Source of the DNA: Vibrio hepatarius
GTDB taxonomy: Bacteria; Pseudomonadota; Gammaproteobacteria; Enterobacterales; Vibrionaceae
DNA: 64,000 bases
Direction of reading: 5' to 3'
Assembly (NCBI RefSeq): GCF_011806575.1
Contig: NZ_JAATOO010000004.1
Span: 62,001-126,000, forward strand
The notes under the pieces are model-generated. The model saw only the letters and a list, made by a program, of their open reading frames with translations. It searched no databases and was not told the origin of the DNA. A program made the position numbers and the translations under genes. This document shows positions 10,745-20,906 of this stretch, piece by piece (positions within the stretch are counted from its first letter, which is position 1; each line of letters opens with the position of its first letter).

Positions 10745-11938
10745 TTAGACTTTCACCGCTTGGATCAATATGTTGCGTGGAGTGATTTGCTTGGAGCAGA
10801 ACTCGTTGACCTCTACCTTATACCCTTGCTCTTCAAGGTAGATAGCTTTATCAAGCACCAACCACAGTTCTAATGCTCGTCGAAAAATCTGCTGCACCAA
10901 ACTCACGCGCTCCATTTGCCAGTAGCGAGCTTTGCCAAGCCTCAAATAATGTTCTGCGTCAAGCTTAGGAAGCGTTATCCCTTTCTGCTGCGCTGCCCAT
11001 TGGCAAAAAGCATCAAAGCCTTCAGCTAGTAATGATTTCTTGATACTCGGAACAGGTTCATAATGCTGGAAACCGCATTCCGAACGCAGCAATAAATCAA
11101 AGCCGAGCCGATAGCTCATTTCTTGGTAACGATGTCGCTTAACTCGTTCACCGCCCGTGACTGTTTCTTGTAACGGGATGCGCAGTTCATTTTTGGAGAG
11201 TGTCAGAGCGGACGCTTTAGCGACAGTCGAAAGAGGTTGATAACTGTCGTTTTGGATAAGGTGATAGCAGCAAGGTGAAATCGTCATCGCTGGTAGTCCT
11301 TTTTGACAACCGTGGCGAATCAACGATACGTGCAGATCGCCACACGCGTGCAACGCGACTGCATGCTGATTGGAGTTCATCACGGAGGCAGCATCGTTTG
11401 ATAACGCATCACCTTGCACAAAGTGCATTGGTAAACCTTGTTTGTCTGCTTCTTTTTGCCCCGATTGGCACAGGGCTGCTTGAAACTCAAAGCTAGTGAC
11501 AGACTGCAGGCTCTGGCTGGCTAATATCCTGCCAAGAAAACCTTTCCCTGAGCACCATTCAAGCCATTCACTACCTGCGTGATGCGTAATCGAGGCTTCG
11601 CTCATTGAAATGATTTGCTCTAGCTTTCTCCCCGGGATCCCTGCATCAACGCCTCGAGGCAGCTTAATACCATTTAAAGCCAATCGTTGAAGCGAAGTGA
11701 GTTCAGAAAGGATAAGCATTTCTGGCAACACGCGAGCAAGCTCATGTTCCAGTTCTTCATTGTGCTGTTTATAAAATTCAATTTGCTGATTAGATAGCGA
11801 GCTCAGCCACTCGCATAGCTGGGGAAACTGCTCAACCCAAGGTAAATCTAGGCTTAGACTTTGAAAGAATGGTTCAAAACGCCAAAATGATTGATAGCGA
11901 CTTAAAACAGAATCGAGTTTTTGAAATTGTTGCTGCAT
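10745..11938 (-). CDS. SAM-dependent methyltransferase, METTL25/RRNAD1-like
   Basis: A 397-residue cytoplasmic protein with a class I methyltransferase core. Motif I appears as WCSGKGFLGR (residues ~151-160), followed by SFEF and FVQGDA as likely SAM contacts, then LHACGDL and SPCCYH. The LHACGDL...SPCCYH pair is typical of the Methyltransf_32 group that includes eukaryotic METTL25/RRNAD1 and a set of uncharacterised proteobacterial proteins. The flanking N- and C-terminal regions are helical. The substrate is unknown. The ATG at 11938 is the natural start. It stands alone between the ABC operon and cysB, on the same strand. Confidence 0.8.
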   Translation of the reverse strand: MQQQFQKLDSVLSRYQSFWRFEPFFQSLSLDLPWVEQFPQLCEWLSSLSNQQIEFYKQHNEELEHELARVLPEMLILSELTSLQRLALNGIKLPRGVDAGIPGRKLEQIISMSEASITHHAGSEWLEWCSGKGFLGRILASQSLQSVTSFEFQAALCQSGQKEADKQGLPMHFVQGDALSNDAASVMNSNQHAVALHACGDLHVSLIRHGCQKGLPAMTISPCCYHLIQNDSYQPLSTVAKASALTLSKNELRIPLQETVTGGERVKRHRYQEMSYRLGFDLLLRSECGFQHYEPVPSIKKSLLAEGFDAFCQWAAQQKGITLPKLDAEHYLRLGKARYWQMERVSLVQQIFRRALELWLVLDKAIYLEEQGYKVEVNEFCSKQITPRNILIQAVKV

Positions 11939-12025
11939 GCTTCCCCCTACTGATGGGCTATTCTAGCCAACGCGCGTTAATAAGAAAACGCGCTAACGAC
12001 TTAAGCATGCAGAAGATACATCTAT

Positions 12026-13298
<1,273 letters not shown>

Positions 13299-14063
13299 AT
13301 GTATATTGGTTTAATCATAGCTTTAGTCGTCATATTACTAGCTCTAGTTCTTGGCTATAACGTCATGTTGCAGTACAAGGTCAAAGTTGAAACTGCGAAA
13401 AAGCAAGAAAGCTCGCGCTATATCCAAATCATCGACGCGACCGAAGAGTTGATCGGTCATGCTAATCATATTCCGTACAGCAAAGAACTGATTCTATGTC
13501 TAAACACACGTATTCTTGATGCGCTGCAAAGCATGTTGGACTTGGATCCGAAGAACAAACAACTTGCACAACGCGTCGAGAATGTAAAGCAACAGATTGC
13601 ACAAGTTAAGGAAAACTACCCGGTTAACGAGGGTATGAGCTTTAAAGTTCCGAGTAACGACAAGCAAGCAATCATGATGCTGAAGCTCGTCAAGCGCCTG
13701 CGCGACACTATCCGCAGTGAACACAATAAGGGTCGTTTCGAGACTCAAGCGTATGTGGCAGAAAATTCACGCTTAGAGACGATCCAAATCCGTATCAATA
13801 TCGAAAATGTTATCAAAAGAGCAAAAGAAGCAACCGTTCGCGGTCAGCCAGGAACTGCACTGCAGCTCCTGCGTAAAGGTTTGGATGCACTTAGCACAAA
13901 GAACGATAACTACTCTGTTCAAGCGCGTGAAAAGCTTCAGAGCATGCACGACGAACTAGAACTTTCTCGCCAGAACAAGCAAGCTCAAGAACTGCATATT
14001 CGTGAAGATAAAGAACGCCAGGACGACATGAACGTTATCTTTGGTGAAAAGAAAAAATGGTAA
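13299..14063 (+). CDS. Membrane-anchored coiled-coil protein of unknown function
   Basis: A 254-residue protein not recognised by function. Residues 3-23 form one hydrophobic segment (IGLIIALVVILLALVLGYNVML) with a short periplasmic tip, so the bulk should face the cytoplasm. The rest is highly charged and helical, with a conserved-looking middle (LDLDPKNKQLAQRVENVKQQ, KRLRDTIRSEHNKGRF) and a TPR-like segment near 195-215 (GQPGTALQLLRKGLDALS). It ends in EKKKW. Similar vibrio proteins are sometimes labelled 'DNA repair', without support that I can see. It is followed by a terminator and then miaE. Confidence 0.8.
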   Translation: MYIGLIIALVVILLALVLGYNVMLQYKVKVETAKKQESSRYIQIIDATEELIGHANHIPYSKELILCLNTRILDALQSMLDLDPKNKQLAQRVENVKQQIAQVKENYPVNEGMSFKVPSNDKQAIMMLKLVKRLRDTIRSEHNKGRFETQAYVAENSRLETIQIRINIENVIKRAKEATVRGQPGTALQLLRKGLDALSTKNDNYSVQAREKLQSMHDELELSRQNKQAQELHIREDKERQDDMNVIFGEKKKW

Positions 14064-14087
14064 TATAATTGCCTCAATTTCATCTTT

Positions 14088-14116
14088 AAAGGTCGCTGAT
14101 GCGGCCTTTTCTATTT
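14088..14116 (+). terminator. Terminator after the membrane coiled-coil gene
   Basis: Stem AAAGGTCGC (14088-14096) with GCGGCCTTT (14101-14109), one G-T wobble, loop TGAT, followed by a pyrimidine-rich tail. Confidence 0.75.
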
Positions 14117-14144
14117 CTACACCTCGATTTGTATTAGTGGCGCA

Positions 14145-14924
14145 ATGATTGACCTAAAAACGTACGACTCACTGCTAGAACCGATAAACAACTTTCTTCA
14201 ATGCTCGACACCTGACGCTTGGATAGATGAAGCTAAGAAGCCTGAAAATTTAAAAACGGTCCTCATTGACCATTTGCTTTGTGAGCTGAAAGCCGGTCAA
14301 TCGGCAATGTATTTGATCCGTAAGTATGCCGTCGACAAAAGCAGTGCCCACAACTTGCTCGACTGGTTTAAGCCATACGAAGATTTCGCATATAGAAAAA
14401 CTGGCAGCCTTGAAACACTGAAGGGGAAAAGCAATATTTCCAAAGCTATCATGGCGAAATCAAACTCACCTTATAGCCAAGATTTGATTGATAAAATGGT
14501 GCTATTAATTAAAGAAGAACTGCACCATTTCTACCAAGTATTAGAGATCATGGACAGCCGTGATATCGCTTATGAGCCAGTACAAGCCAGTCGCTACGCC
14601 AAGGGGATGTTGTCAGAAATGGCGACGCACGAACCACAAACACTGATAGACAAGTTGATTATCGGTGCATATATAGAAGCACGCTCGTGTGAGCGATTTG
14701 CCAAACTGGCGCCGCATATGGACGATGATATCGCGAAGTTTTACGTATCGCTGCTACGCTCAGAAGCTCGTCACTATCAAGATTACCTAACTCTGGCGGA
14801 AGAAATTGCCGGAAAAGATATCTCAGAGCGCGTTCAGTTCTTTGGTGAACTAGAGGCCTCGCTTATCTCTTCAACTGATGAAGATTTCAAGTTCCACAGC
14901 GGCGTCCCTCAAACCGCAATCTAA
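14145..14924 (+). CDS. miaE: tRNA 2-methylthio-N6-isopentenyl adenosine-37 hydroxylase
   Basis: Non-haem di-iron monooxygenase that hydroxylates ms2i6A-37 to ms2io6A in tRNAs reading UNN codons, using oxygen. The 259-residue ferritin-like helical protein shows the expected iron ligands: EELHHF near 126, EARSCERF near 177 and SEARHYQDY near 208. MiaE is absent from E. coli but present in Salmonella, Pseudomonas and vibrios. The ATG at 14145 has no strong Shine-Dalgarno sequence. It is convergent with pyrF across a shared hairpin. Confidence 0.92.
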   Translation: MIDLKTYDSLLEPINNFLQCSTPDAWIDEAKKPENLKTVLIDHLLCELKAGQSAMYLIRKYAVDKSSAHNLLDWFKPYEDFAYRKTGSLETLKGKSNISKAIMAKSNSPYSQDLIDKMVLLIKEELHHFYQVLEIMDSRDIAYEPVQASRYAKGMLSEMATHEPQTLIDKLIIGAYIEARSCERFAKLAPHMDDDIAKFYVSLLRSEARHYQDYLTLAEEIAGKDISERVQFFGELEASLISSTDEDFKFHSGVPQTAI

Positions 14925-14937
14925 TGCTTTAAAAATG

Positions 14938-14970
14938 CAAAAGGCCCGCACATTTAGCGGGCCTTTCAGT
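14938..14970. terminator. Bidirectional terminator between miaE and pyrF
   Basis: Stem AAAGGCCCGC (14940-14949) with GCGGGCCTTT (14957-14966). On the minus strand TTTTGCATTTTT follows, serving pyrF; the plus side has a shorter T-run for miaE. Confidence 0.85.
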
Positions 14971-14991
14971 TTAAATCTGCAGCGTAAATAA

Positions 14992-15687
14992 TTAACTCAG
15001 TGTCGCATTAATTTCTGCCAATACCGCGGCGGGGTCAGCTGCTTGAGTGATTGGTCGACCGATAACCAGATAATCTGAACCCGCTTGAATCGCGTCAACC
15101 GGCGTCATAATACGTTTTTGGTCACCAACGGCCGCACCTGCCGGACGAATGCCCGGTGTCACGAGTTTAAACTCTTGACCTAACTGGCTTTTAAGCATCG
15201 ACGCTTCTTGCGCGGAGCACACCACGCCATCAAGGCCTGAGTTCTTAGTTAACGTAGCAAGACGAATCACTTGCTCTTGAGGCGCAACATCTAAGCCGAT
15301 GCCTGCCAAGTCGCTCTGTTCCATACTGGTTAACACCGTGACACCGATAAGCAGCGGGCGGTCTTTGCCATAAGGCTCTAGGATTTCACGAGATGCCGTC
15401 ATCATGCGTTCACCACCACTCGCATGTACATTCACCATCCAAACGCCCATCTCAGCCGCTGCACGAACCGCTTTTGAGCAAGTGTTTGGAATATCATGGA
15501 ATTTAAGATCAAGAAATACCGAGAAACCACGTTTGTGTAACTCTTTAACGAAATCAGGACCAAATAGTGTAAACATCTCCTTGCCAACTTTCAGGCGGCA
15601 TGACGCAGGATCAATTCTATCTACAAACGCAAGCGCATCTGCTTGGTTGTCATAATCCAATGCGACAATAACTTTTTGGTCGATCAT
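14992..15687 (-). CDS. pyrF: Orotidine 5'-phosphate decarboxylase
   Basis: Last step of de novo UMP synthesis, OMP to UMP. The 231-residue TIM barrel has the active-site tetrad region [12 protein letters not shown] (K and D residues) and the phosphate-binding end VTPGIRP and YLVIGRPIT. The ATG at 15687 has AGGAGAT immediately upstream. Order lapA-lapB-pyrF is conserved in gammaproteobacteria; a terminator after lapB suggests pyrF is also transcribed from its own promoter. Confidence 0.96.
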   Translation of the reverse strand: MIDQKVIVALDYDNQADALAFVDRIDPASCRLKVGKEMFTLFGPDFVKELHKRGFSVFLDLKFHDIPNTCSKAVRAAAEMGVWMVNVHASGGERMMTASREILEPYGKDRPLLIGVTVLTSMEQSDLAGIGLDVAPQEQVIRLATLTKNSGLDGVVCSAQEASMLKSQLGQEFKLVTPGIRPAGAAVGDQKRIMTPVDAIQAGSDYLVIGRPITQAADPAAVLAEINATLS

Positions 15688-15728
15688 TTCATCTCCTAAC
15701 TATTTTGGTTTCTGTAAAACAAAAGGCT

Positions 15729-15767
15729 AAAAAAATGCAGCGGACAGAAACTCTGTCAGCTGCATAA
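15729..15767 (-). terminator. Terminator after lapB
   Basis: Stem ATGCAGC-x-GACAG (15735-15747) with CTGTC-x-GCTGCAT (15753-15765), followed on the minus strand by a run of seven T residues. It lies between lapB and pyrF. Confidence 0.85.
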
Positions 15768-15771
15768 AAAA

Positions 15772-16941
15772 CTATTCACCATCCAATCCGCGGATTGGTT
15801 TGATCGTCCCCCACCCTTTACACGAAGGACAGTGCCAATACATTGAGTGGGTGGAGAAACCACACTTCCTACAACGGTAGTGCGGTTTGACTTTTAACTG
15901 TTCGCCAACCAGTTTCTGTAAGGTTGCCAAACTCGCTTTCGCTCGGCCCTCTTCCGCTTCTGCGAGATGGTAATCCATCAAGCGATAGAAACCTTTCATG
16001 GTTGGATTCTTAACAAGCTGGCGGGTTAACAACTCTTGTGCAGCACCTGTACCTTCTAGCTGCGCAACCAATTGAGCAAGCATCAATTCTGCAGATACCC
16101 CAGCTTTAGCAACAATGCACTGGCGTAGGAAGTCGAGCAGCTCGTCTTCACGCCCTAAATGGTAGTAGCAGTCGGCGAGAGTCGGCAGGACTTCACTCAC
16201 CATTTCGCTGTCTTGCTCAAGCACCATCTCCATGTACTTGATCGCGTTTTGGTAATCTTCGTTTTCTAGGTAACTCTTACCCAACGCAATACTTGCCCGA
16301 ACACACTTAGGATCTTCAGACAACGCTTTCTTGAAGTGTTGCAGCGCTTTAGCTTCATTGCCTTCGGCTTTTTCTTGCATCGCCAGTTCGCACCAGAAAT
16401 GGGCGATACTATTGCGCATGCGTGTACGTCCTAGCTTAACTAAGATGGTGGCGTAGTGGATCGCCTTCGCCCATTCACGCGTTTGCTGGTAGATAAGAAC
16501 TAACTGGGTCAGTGCGGCTTCTTTGTGATCTGGTTCGTCGACCAACTGCTCGAAAATCTTTTCCGCTCTGTCAAGAAAGCCTGATGCCATATAGTCTTTG
16601 GCTAACTGCTGCAGTGCGATATTTTTTTGGTCGATAGTGAGACCAGAACGAGAAATTAAGTTCTGGTGAATGCGAATCGCGCGGTCTACTTCTCCTCGCG
16701 AGCGGAACAAGTTACCCAAAGCTAAGTGGGTATCGATCGTTTCGTTGTCGACTTGGAGCAGCTCGATAAAGTGATCAACCGCCTTATCAGACTGATCTGA
16801 TAGCAGCAGGTTAAGTCCCGTCACGTATTGGCGAGAGATTTGATTCGATTGTTTCTGCTTGTCTTGCTGGGCGCTGCGATTGCCCATGTACCAACCGTAT
16901 GCGGCTGCGATTGGTAGTAACAAGAACAGTATTTCTAGCAT
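15772..16941 (-). CDS. lapB: Lipopolysaccharide assembly protein B (YciM), TPR protein
   Basis: Essential or near-essential inner-membrane protein that recruits FtsH to degrade LpxC and so limits lipid A synthesis. The 389-residue product has an N-terminal membrane anchor (residues ~2-18), about nine TPR-like repeats through the middle and a C-terminal rubredoxin-like zinc ribbon (CRKCGF at ~358 and CPSCKGWG at ~373), exactly the LapB layout. The ATG at 16941 lies 28 bp after the lapA stop, so lapA and lapB are one transcript. Confidence 0.95.
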   Translation of the reverse strand: MLEILFLLLPIAAAYGWYMGNRSAQQDKQKQSNQISRQYVTGLNLLLSDQSDKAVDHFIELLQVDNETIDTHLALGNLFRSRGEVDRAIRIHQNLISRSGLTIDQKNIALQQLAKDYMASGFLDRAEKIFEQLVDEPDHKEAALTQLVLIYQQTREWAKAIHYATILVKLGRTRMRNSIAHFWCELAMQEKAEGNEAKALQHFKKALSEDPKCVRASIALGKSYLENEDYQNAIKYMEMVLEQDSEMVSEVLPTLADCYYHLGREDELLDFLRQCIVAKAGVSAELMLAQLVAQLEGTGAAQELLTRQLVKNPTMKGFYRLMDYHLAEAEEGRAKASLATLQKLVGEQLKVKPHYRCRKCGFSTHSMYWHCPSCKGWGTIKPIRGLDGE

Positions 16942-16969
16942 CGAGTGAACAGCCTACCTATAACCTATT

Positions 16970-17248
16970 TTAAGCTTTAGATTGCTCGGACTCGCTAATC
17001 GCGGGAGAAAGCTTTTTCACTTGTTTCTTAAGTTTGCGCACTTGGAGCTGTGATTTTAGATGCAAGCTGCCAAAGATAGTCCATGCCAGTACGAAACCGA
17101 TGACAAATACACTGCCTAGAAGAGTAGAAAGATGAAATTCACCTTGAGCAACCAAGTAATTAAAATTCACGATTTCTTGGTTTTGAGAACCTAAGGCCAG
17201 TGCAATTAAAAATAAAGCCAATACGATAACGATTTTTATAATTTTCAT
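16970..17248 (-). CDS. lapA: Lipopolysaccharide assembly protein A domain protein
   Basis: Small inner-membrane partner of LapB (DUF1049 family), 92 residues. Two transmembrane segments (residues ~5-20 and ~42-65) flank a short loop with the family motif NQEIVNFNYLVAQGE, followed by a basic cytoplasmic coiled tail. The position directly before lapB is diagnostic. Confidence 0.92.
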   Translation of the reverse strand: MKIIKIVIVLALFLIALALGSQNQEIVNFNYLVAQGEFHLSTLLGSVFVIGFVLAWTIFGSLHLKSQLQVRKLKKQVKKLSPAISESEQSKA

Positions 17249-17333
17249 AATCCATCACCTGAGAAAAATTAGCTGTTACGATTATGCAGTAAAAGCACTG
17301 AACAAACCATGGTTATCTCGGTAAATCAATAAA

Positions 17334-17362
17334 TAAAAAAACGGCATACCTACAGTATGCCG
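17334..17362 (-). terminator. Terminator after ihfB
   Basis: Perfect stem CGGCATAC (17342-17349) with GTATGCCG (17355-17362); the minus strand then reads TTTTTTATTTATT. Confidence 0.88.
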
Positions 17363-17388
17363 CTATTTCATATGTACTTTTTCGACAT

Positions 17389-17670
17389 TTAGTCGATGTT
17401 TACGCGCTCACGTAACTCTTTACCTGGCTTAAAGTGAGGTACGTATTTACCTTCCAACTCTACCTTATCACCTGTTTTGGGGTTACGCCCTACTCGAGGT
17501 TCGCGATAATGGAGAGAGAAACTACCGAAACCACGAATTTCGATTCTGTCTCCACTTTCTAATGTTGAAGCCATATGCTCTAAAATGTCTTTTACAGCAT
17601 CTTCAATCTCTTTTGCTGAAAGGTGCGTTTGTTCAGCGCAGAGTCGTTCGATTAGCTCAGACTTAGTCAT
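17389..17670 (-). CDS. ihfB: Integration host factor beta subunit
   Basis: Sequence-specific DNA-bending protein, heterodimer with IhfA, acting in recombination, replication and sigma-54 transcription. It is 93 residues from the ATG at 17670 ([10 protein letters not shown]), with GAGGGAAACT upstream; an upstream in-frame ATG at 17697 would add nine non-conserved residues. The beta-arm motif [27 protein letters not shown] and [10 protein letters not shown] identify the beta subunit. It is downstream of rpsA, as in E. coli, but each gene here has its own terminator. IHF is relevant locally, because the dctP promoter in this window is of the sigma-54 type. Confidence 0.95.
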
Positions 17671-17710
17671 AGTTTCCCTCATAGAGTAATTTATCACTTA
17701 TTATAGTAAG

Positions 17711-17816
17711 TAATACCAATTCCAACAAACACTTGCCTTCAATTTTAGACAGAGTTTAACCAATTTGCCCAACAAGAAATACAACTTATATGAATACTTT
17801 GCACTGATTGGTATTA
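17711..17816. repeat. 106-bp intergenic element bounded by a 10-bp inverted repeat
   Basis: TAATACCAAT (17711-17720) and its exact complement ATTGGTATTA (17807-17816) bound a 106-bp AT-rich segment between ihfB and the rpsA terminator. Shorter partial copies of the same word (ATTGGTATA or TATACCAAT) appear near 826 and 35331. This fits a small dispersed repeat family, but only one two-ended copy is visible here. Confidence 0.45.
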
Positions 17817-17840
17817 CCACTGGTGTTTCAACTGAACATA

Positions 17841-17867
17841 AAAAAGGAGCCTTACGGCTCCTTTTTC
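17841..17867 (-). terminator. Terminator of rpsA
   Basis: AAAAAGGAGCC (17841-17851), loop TTAC, GGCTCCTTTTT (17856-17866), 16 bp after the rpsA stop. Confidence 0.9.
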
Positions 17868-17882
17868 TTAAAAGCGATTAAA

Positions 17883-19553
17883 TTATTCGCCTTTAGCTGC
17901 TTTGAAAGCGTCAGCCATTGCGTTACCGAATGAAGCATCATCTGCTTTGTTCAGTGAAGCCATTGCTTCTTGCTCTTCAGCTTCATCTTTAGCTTTGATA
18001 GATAGGTTGATTACGCGGTTCTTACGGTCTACACCAGTGAACTTCGCTTCAACGCTGTCACCAACGCTTAGGATTAGAGAAGCATCTTCTACGCGGTCGC
18101 GAGCAACTTCAGAAGCGCGGATGTAACCTTCTACGCCGTCTTCTAGCTCAACAGTTGCGCCTTTAGCGTCTACTGCAGTAACAGTACCGTTAACTAGAGT
18201 GCCTTTCTTGTTGTCAGCTACGTAAGCATTGAATGGGTCGTTTTCCATTTGCTTAACGCCTAGAGAGATACGCTCACGCTCAGCGTCTACTGCAAGAACT
18301 ACTGCAGAGATTTCGTCGCCTTTCTTGTATTCACGTACTGCTTCTTCACCTGGAACGTTCCAAGAGATGTCAGATAGGTGAACTAGACCGTCGATGCCGC
18401 CGTCTAGACCGATGAAGATACCAAAGTCAGTGATAGACTTGATCTTACCAGTAACTTTGTCGCCTTTAGCTTGCGCTTCAGCGAAAGATTGCCATGGGTT
18501 AGCTTTACACTGTTTCAGACCTAGAGAGATACGACGACGTTCTTCGTCGATTTCAAGAACCATAACCTCAACTTCGTCGCCAACATTAACAACTTTAGAT
18601 GGGTGGATGTTCTTGTTAGTCCAATCCATTTCAGAAACGTGTACTAGACCTTCAACGCCTTCTTCGATTTCAACGAAACAGCCGTAGTCAGTTAGGTTAG
18701 TAACGCGACCAGATAGTTTGTGACCTTCTGGGTAACGCTTAGCGATTGCTACCCATGGATCTTCGCCTAGCTGCTTAAGACCTAGTGATACGCGAGTACG
18801 CTCACGGTCGAACTTAAGAACTTTAACTTGGATCTCGTCACCAACGTTAACGATCTCAGAAGGGTGCTTAACGCGCTTCCAAGCCATGTCAGTGATGTGT
18901 AGAAGGCCGTCAACGCCGCCTAGGTCAACGAACGCACCGTAGTCAGTAAGGTTCTTAACGATACCTTTAACTTCAGCACCTTCTTGTAGGCTTTCTAGTA
19001 GCTCATCACGCTCAACGCTGTTTTCAGATTCGATAACTGCACGGCGAGAAACAACTACGTTGTTACGCTTCTGGTCAAGTTTGATAACTTTGAACTCTAG
19101 CTCTTTGTTTTCTAGGTGAGCAGTGTCACGGATAGGACGTACGTCTACTAGAGAACCAGGAAGGAAAGCACGGATACCGTTTAGTTCAACAGTGAAACCG
19201 CCTTTAACTTTACCGTTGATAATACCAACAACAGTTTCAGCTTCTTCGTAAGCTTTCTCAAGAACGATCCAAGCTTCGTGACGCTTAGCTTTCTCACGTG
19301 AAAGTTGAGTTTCACCGAAACCATCTTCAACAGCGTCTAGAGCTACGTCTACTTCAGCGCCAACTTCAACTTCAAGTTCGCCAGCAGCGTTCTTGAACTG
19401 TTCAGCAGGGATAGCAGATTCAGACTTAAGACCAGCGTCAACAAGAACGAAACCGTTCTCGATAGCTACTACAGTACCTTTAACGATGCTGCCTTGTTGG
19501 AATTCTGTTTCGTTTAGAAACTCTTCAAAGAGTTGAGCAAAAGATTCAGTCAT
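17883..19553 (-). CDS. rpsA: 30S ribosomal protein S1
   Basis: RNA-binding ribosomal protein that unfolds mRNA for initiation. The 556-residue product contains six S1 (OB-fold) repeats: two degenerate ones at the N-terminus that dock on the ribosome (from [16 protein letters not shown]), then four canonical RNA-binding repeats recognisable by G(A/C/I)F(V/I)xL...DGL(V/L)H(I/V)(S/T)D. The start ATG is at 19553. Order cmk-rpsA-ihfB is conserved. The leader just upstream carries hairpins like those used for S1 autoregulation. Confidence 0.97.
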   Translation of the reverse strand: MTESFAQLFEEFLNETEFQQGSIVKGTVVAIENGFVLVDAGLKSESAIPAEQFKNAAGELEVEVGAEVDVALDAVEDGFGETQLSREKAKRHEAWIVLEKAYEEAETVVGIINGKVKGGFTVELNGIRAFLPGSLVDVRPIRDTAHLENKELEFKVIKLDQKRNNVVVSRRAVIESENSVERDELLESLQEGAEVKGIVKNLTDYGAFVDLGGVDGLLHITDMAWKRVKHPSEIVNVGDEIQVKVLKFDRERTRVSLGLKQLGEDPWVAIAKRYPEGHKLSGRVTNLTDYGCFVEIEEGVEGLVHVSEMDWTNKNIHPSKVVNVGDEVEVMVLEIDEERRRISLGLKQCKANPWQSFAEAQAKGDKVTGKIKSITDFGIFIGLDGGIDGLVHLSDISWNVPGEEAVREYKKGDEISAVVLAVDAERERISLGVKQMENDPFNAYVADNKKGTLVNGTVTAVDAKGATVELEDGVEGYIRASEVARDRVEDASLILSVGDSVEAKFTGVDRKNRVINLSIKAKDEAEEQEAMASLNKADDASFGNAMADAFKAAKGE

Positions 19554-19640
19554 TTATTTAATCTTCAATAAATTAAACGTCCACGGGTATCCTACCGCGT
19601 GGGGTTATTAAATTCGCCGGTCATCATCCTTGCGACCAAC
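19554..19640 (-). promoter_or_regulatory. rpsA leader with GGA-loop hairpins (probable S1 autoregulatory region)
   Basis: Read on the minus strand there are two hairpins ahead of the rpsA ATG: one between 19637 and 19619 (GGTC...GACC, with AAGGAT in the loop) and one between 19602 and 19581 (CCACG-c-GGTA around a GGA loop, then TACC-CGTGG). No good Shine-Dalgarno sequence precedes the ATG. In E. coli and relatives, rpsA is translated from a folded leader whose apical loops carry GGA and which S1 itself represses. The same layout here suggests the same control; this is inferred. Confidence 0.6.
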
Positions 19641-19655
19641 GCTCTATCTAGGCGC

Positions 19656-20336
19656 CTAAGCGACTAGTTTAGATTCAATATATTGTAGTGCCTGTTCTAC
19701 CACTTCGTCGATACTCATCGTAGTAGAATCGAGCAACAGCGCATCCTCAGCAGGGCGTAATGGCGCTACTGGGCGGTTACGATCTCGATCGTCACGCTCT
19801 TGGATCTCGCGCAAAAGGTCGTCAAATTTAACATCTAAACCCTTGCCTTGCAACTGTTTCAGGCGGCGATTCGCTCGCTCTTCAGCGCTGGCATCAAGGA
19901 AGATTTTTGCTTCAGCTTGTGGAAAAACAACCGTACCCATATCACGACCATCTGCAACAAGGCCAATACCTTCTGCAAACGCACGCTGACGACGTAACAA
20001 AGCTTCACGAACTCTCGGCAACGCTGCCACTTTAGAAGCAGCCATACCCGTTTCTTCTTTACGGAGCTCACCTGATACGTCTTCACCTTCCAAGATCACC
20101 TTTACTAGGTCACCTTCAGCAATAAACTGTACGTCTAAATGGGTTGCTAGAGGGACGAGAGCGTCTTCTGATTCCAAGTCTACACCGTGATGAATCGCTG
20201 CAAGAGCAAGGACACGATAAATAGCACCTGAATCTAGTAAATGAAAACCTAGCTTTTTCGAAAGAAGCATACAAAGAGTGCCTTTACCCGCACCACTTGG
20301 GCCATCAACGGTCACGACTGGTGTATGAGACGACAT
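19656..20336 (-). CDS. cmk: Cytidylate kinase
   Basis: Phosphorylates CMP and dCMP using ATP. The 226-residue P-loop kinase begins [14 protein letters not shown], then has [11 protein letters not shown] (nucleotide-binding), [13 protein letters not shown] and the lid [16 protein letters not shown]. Upstream of rpsA, as in most gammaproteobacteria; read-through into rpsA is possible because no terminator separates them. Confidence 0.96.
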   Translation of the reverse strand: MSSHTPVVTVDGPSGAGKGTLCMLLSKKLGFHLLDSGAIYRVLALAAIHHGVDLESEDALVPLATHLDVQFIAEGDLVKVILEGEDVSGELRKEETGMAASKVAALPRVREALLRRQRAFAEGIGLVADGRDMGTVVFPQAEAKIFLDASAEERANRRLKQLQGKGLDVKFDDLLREIQERDDRDRNRPVAPLRPAEDALLLDSTTMSIDEVVEQALQYIESKLVA

Positions 20337-20442
20337 GTTTTACTCCACCTTAGTTACTGCTCAGCAAACTTGCTGTTCTTGTTCGGCGAGAAATTATAGT
20401 GGTATTCGCCAGAGGGTGCTAGGAAGGATTTGCCTCAAATAG

Positions 20443-20466
20443 AAAAAAGAGCGCTATGCGCCCTTT
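20443..20466 (-). terminator. Terminator of comEA
   Basis: Stem AAAGAGCGC (20446-20454), loop TAT, GCGCCCTTT (20458-20466). On the minus strand a T-run follows. Confidence 0.85.
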
Positions 20467-20475
20467 TTGATAATT

Positions 20476-20769
20476 CTACAACTTAATTCGTTCGCGATTA
20501 CGTTCTAACAACGCCTCCCCTATCCCTTTGACGTTGACTAAAGCATCAACATTTTCGAACTTACCGTGCTGGTTGCGGTACTCTACGATTGCTTCTGCTT
20601 TTTTCATCCCGATGCCGACCAATAAGTCAGCCAATTCTTGTGCAGACGCTTGGTTTACATTCACGGTTATCTCAATACCTTGGTATTTGGGGTCTTGCTC
20701 GCTACTTTCCGCCAAACTAAACGGGCTTGCCGCCATCAACACCATTACTAGAAGCCATTTCTTAATCAT
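20476..20769 (-). CDS. comEA: Periplasmic helix-hairpin-helix DNA-binding protein ComEA/YbaV
   Basis: A 97-residue protein with a Sec signal peptide (MIKKWLLVMVLMAASPFSLA) and one ComEA-type double helix-hairpin-helix domain (VNVNQASAQELADLLVGIG, then FENVDALVNVKGIGEALLER). In Vibrio cholerae the homologue next to ppiD binds incoming DNA in the periplasm and drives uptake during natural transformation. E. coli has the same gene at the same place (ybaV). Function here is by homology and position. It lies 137 bp after ppiD, behind a ppiD terminator. Confidence 0.9.
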   Translation of the reverse strand: MIKKWLLVMVLMAASPFSLAESSEQDPKYQGIEITVNVNQASAQELADLLVGIGMKKAEAIVEYRNQHGKFENVDALVNVKGIGEALLERNRERIKL

Positions 20770-20847
20770 CGTTGTTCACCTTTAGGTCAATATACTTTTG
20801 TCAGAATAACGGCCTATTGAAATGAGAAAACTAGCATGATGACAAAG

Positions 20848-20873
20848 CAAAACGGACTGCAAATGCAGTCCGT
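20848..20873 (-). terminator. Terminator of ppiD
   Basis: Stem ACGGACTGC (20852-20860), loop AAAT, GCAGTCCGT (20865-20873), with T residues after it on the minus strand. Confidence 0.85.
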
Positions 20874-20906
20874 TTTTATCGATATATCAGTTACATCAAA
20901 ATGTGT

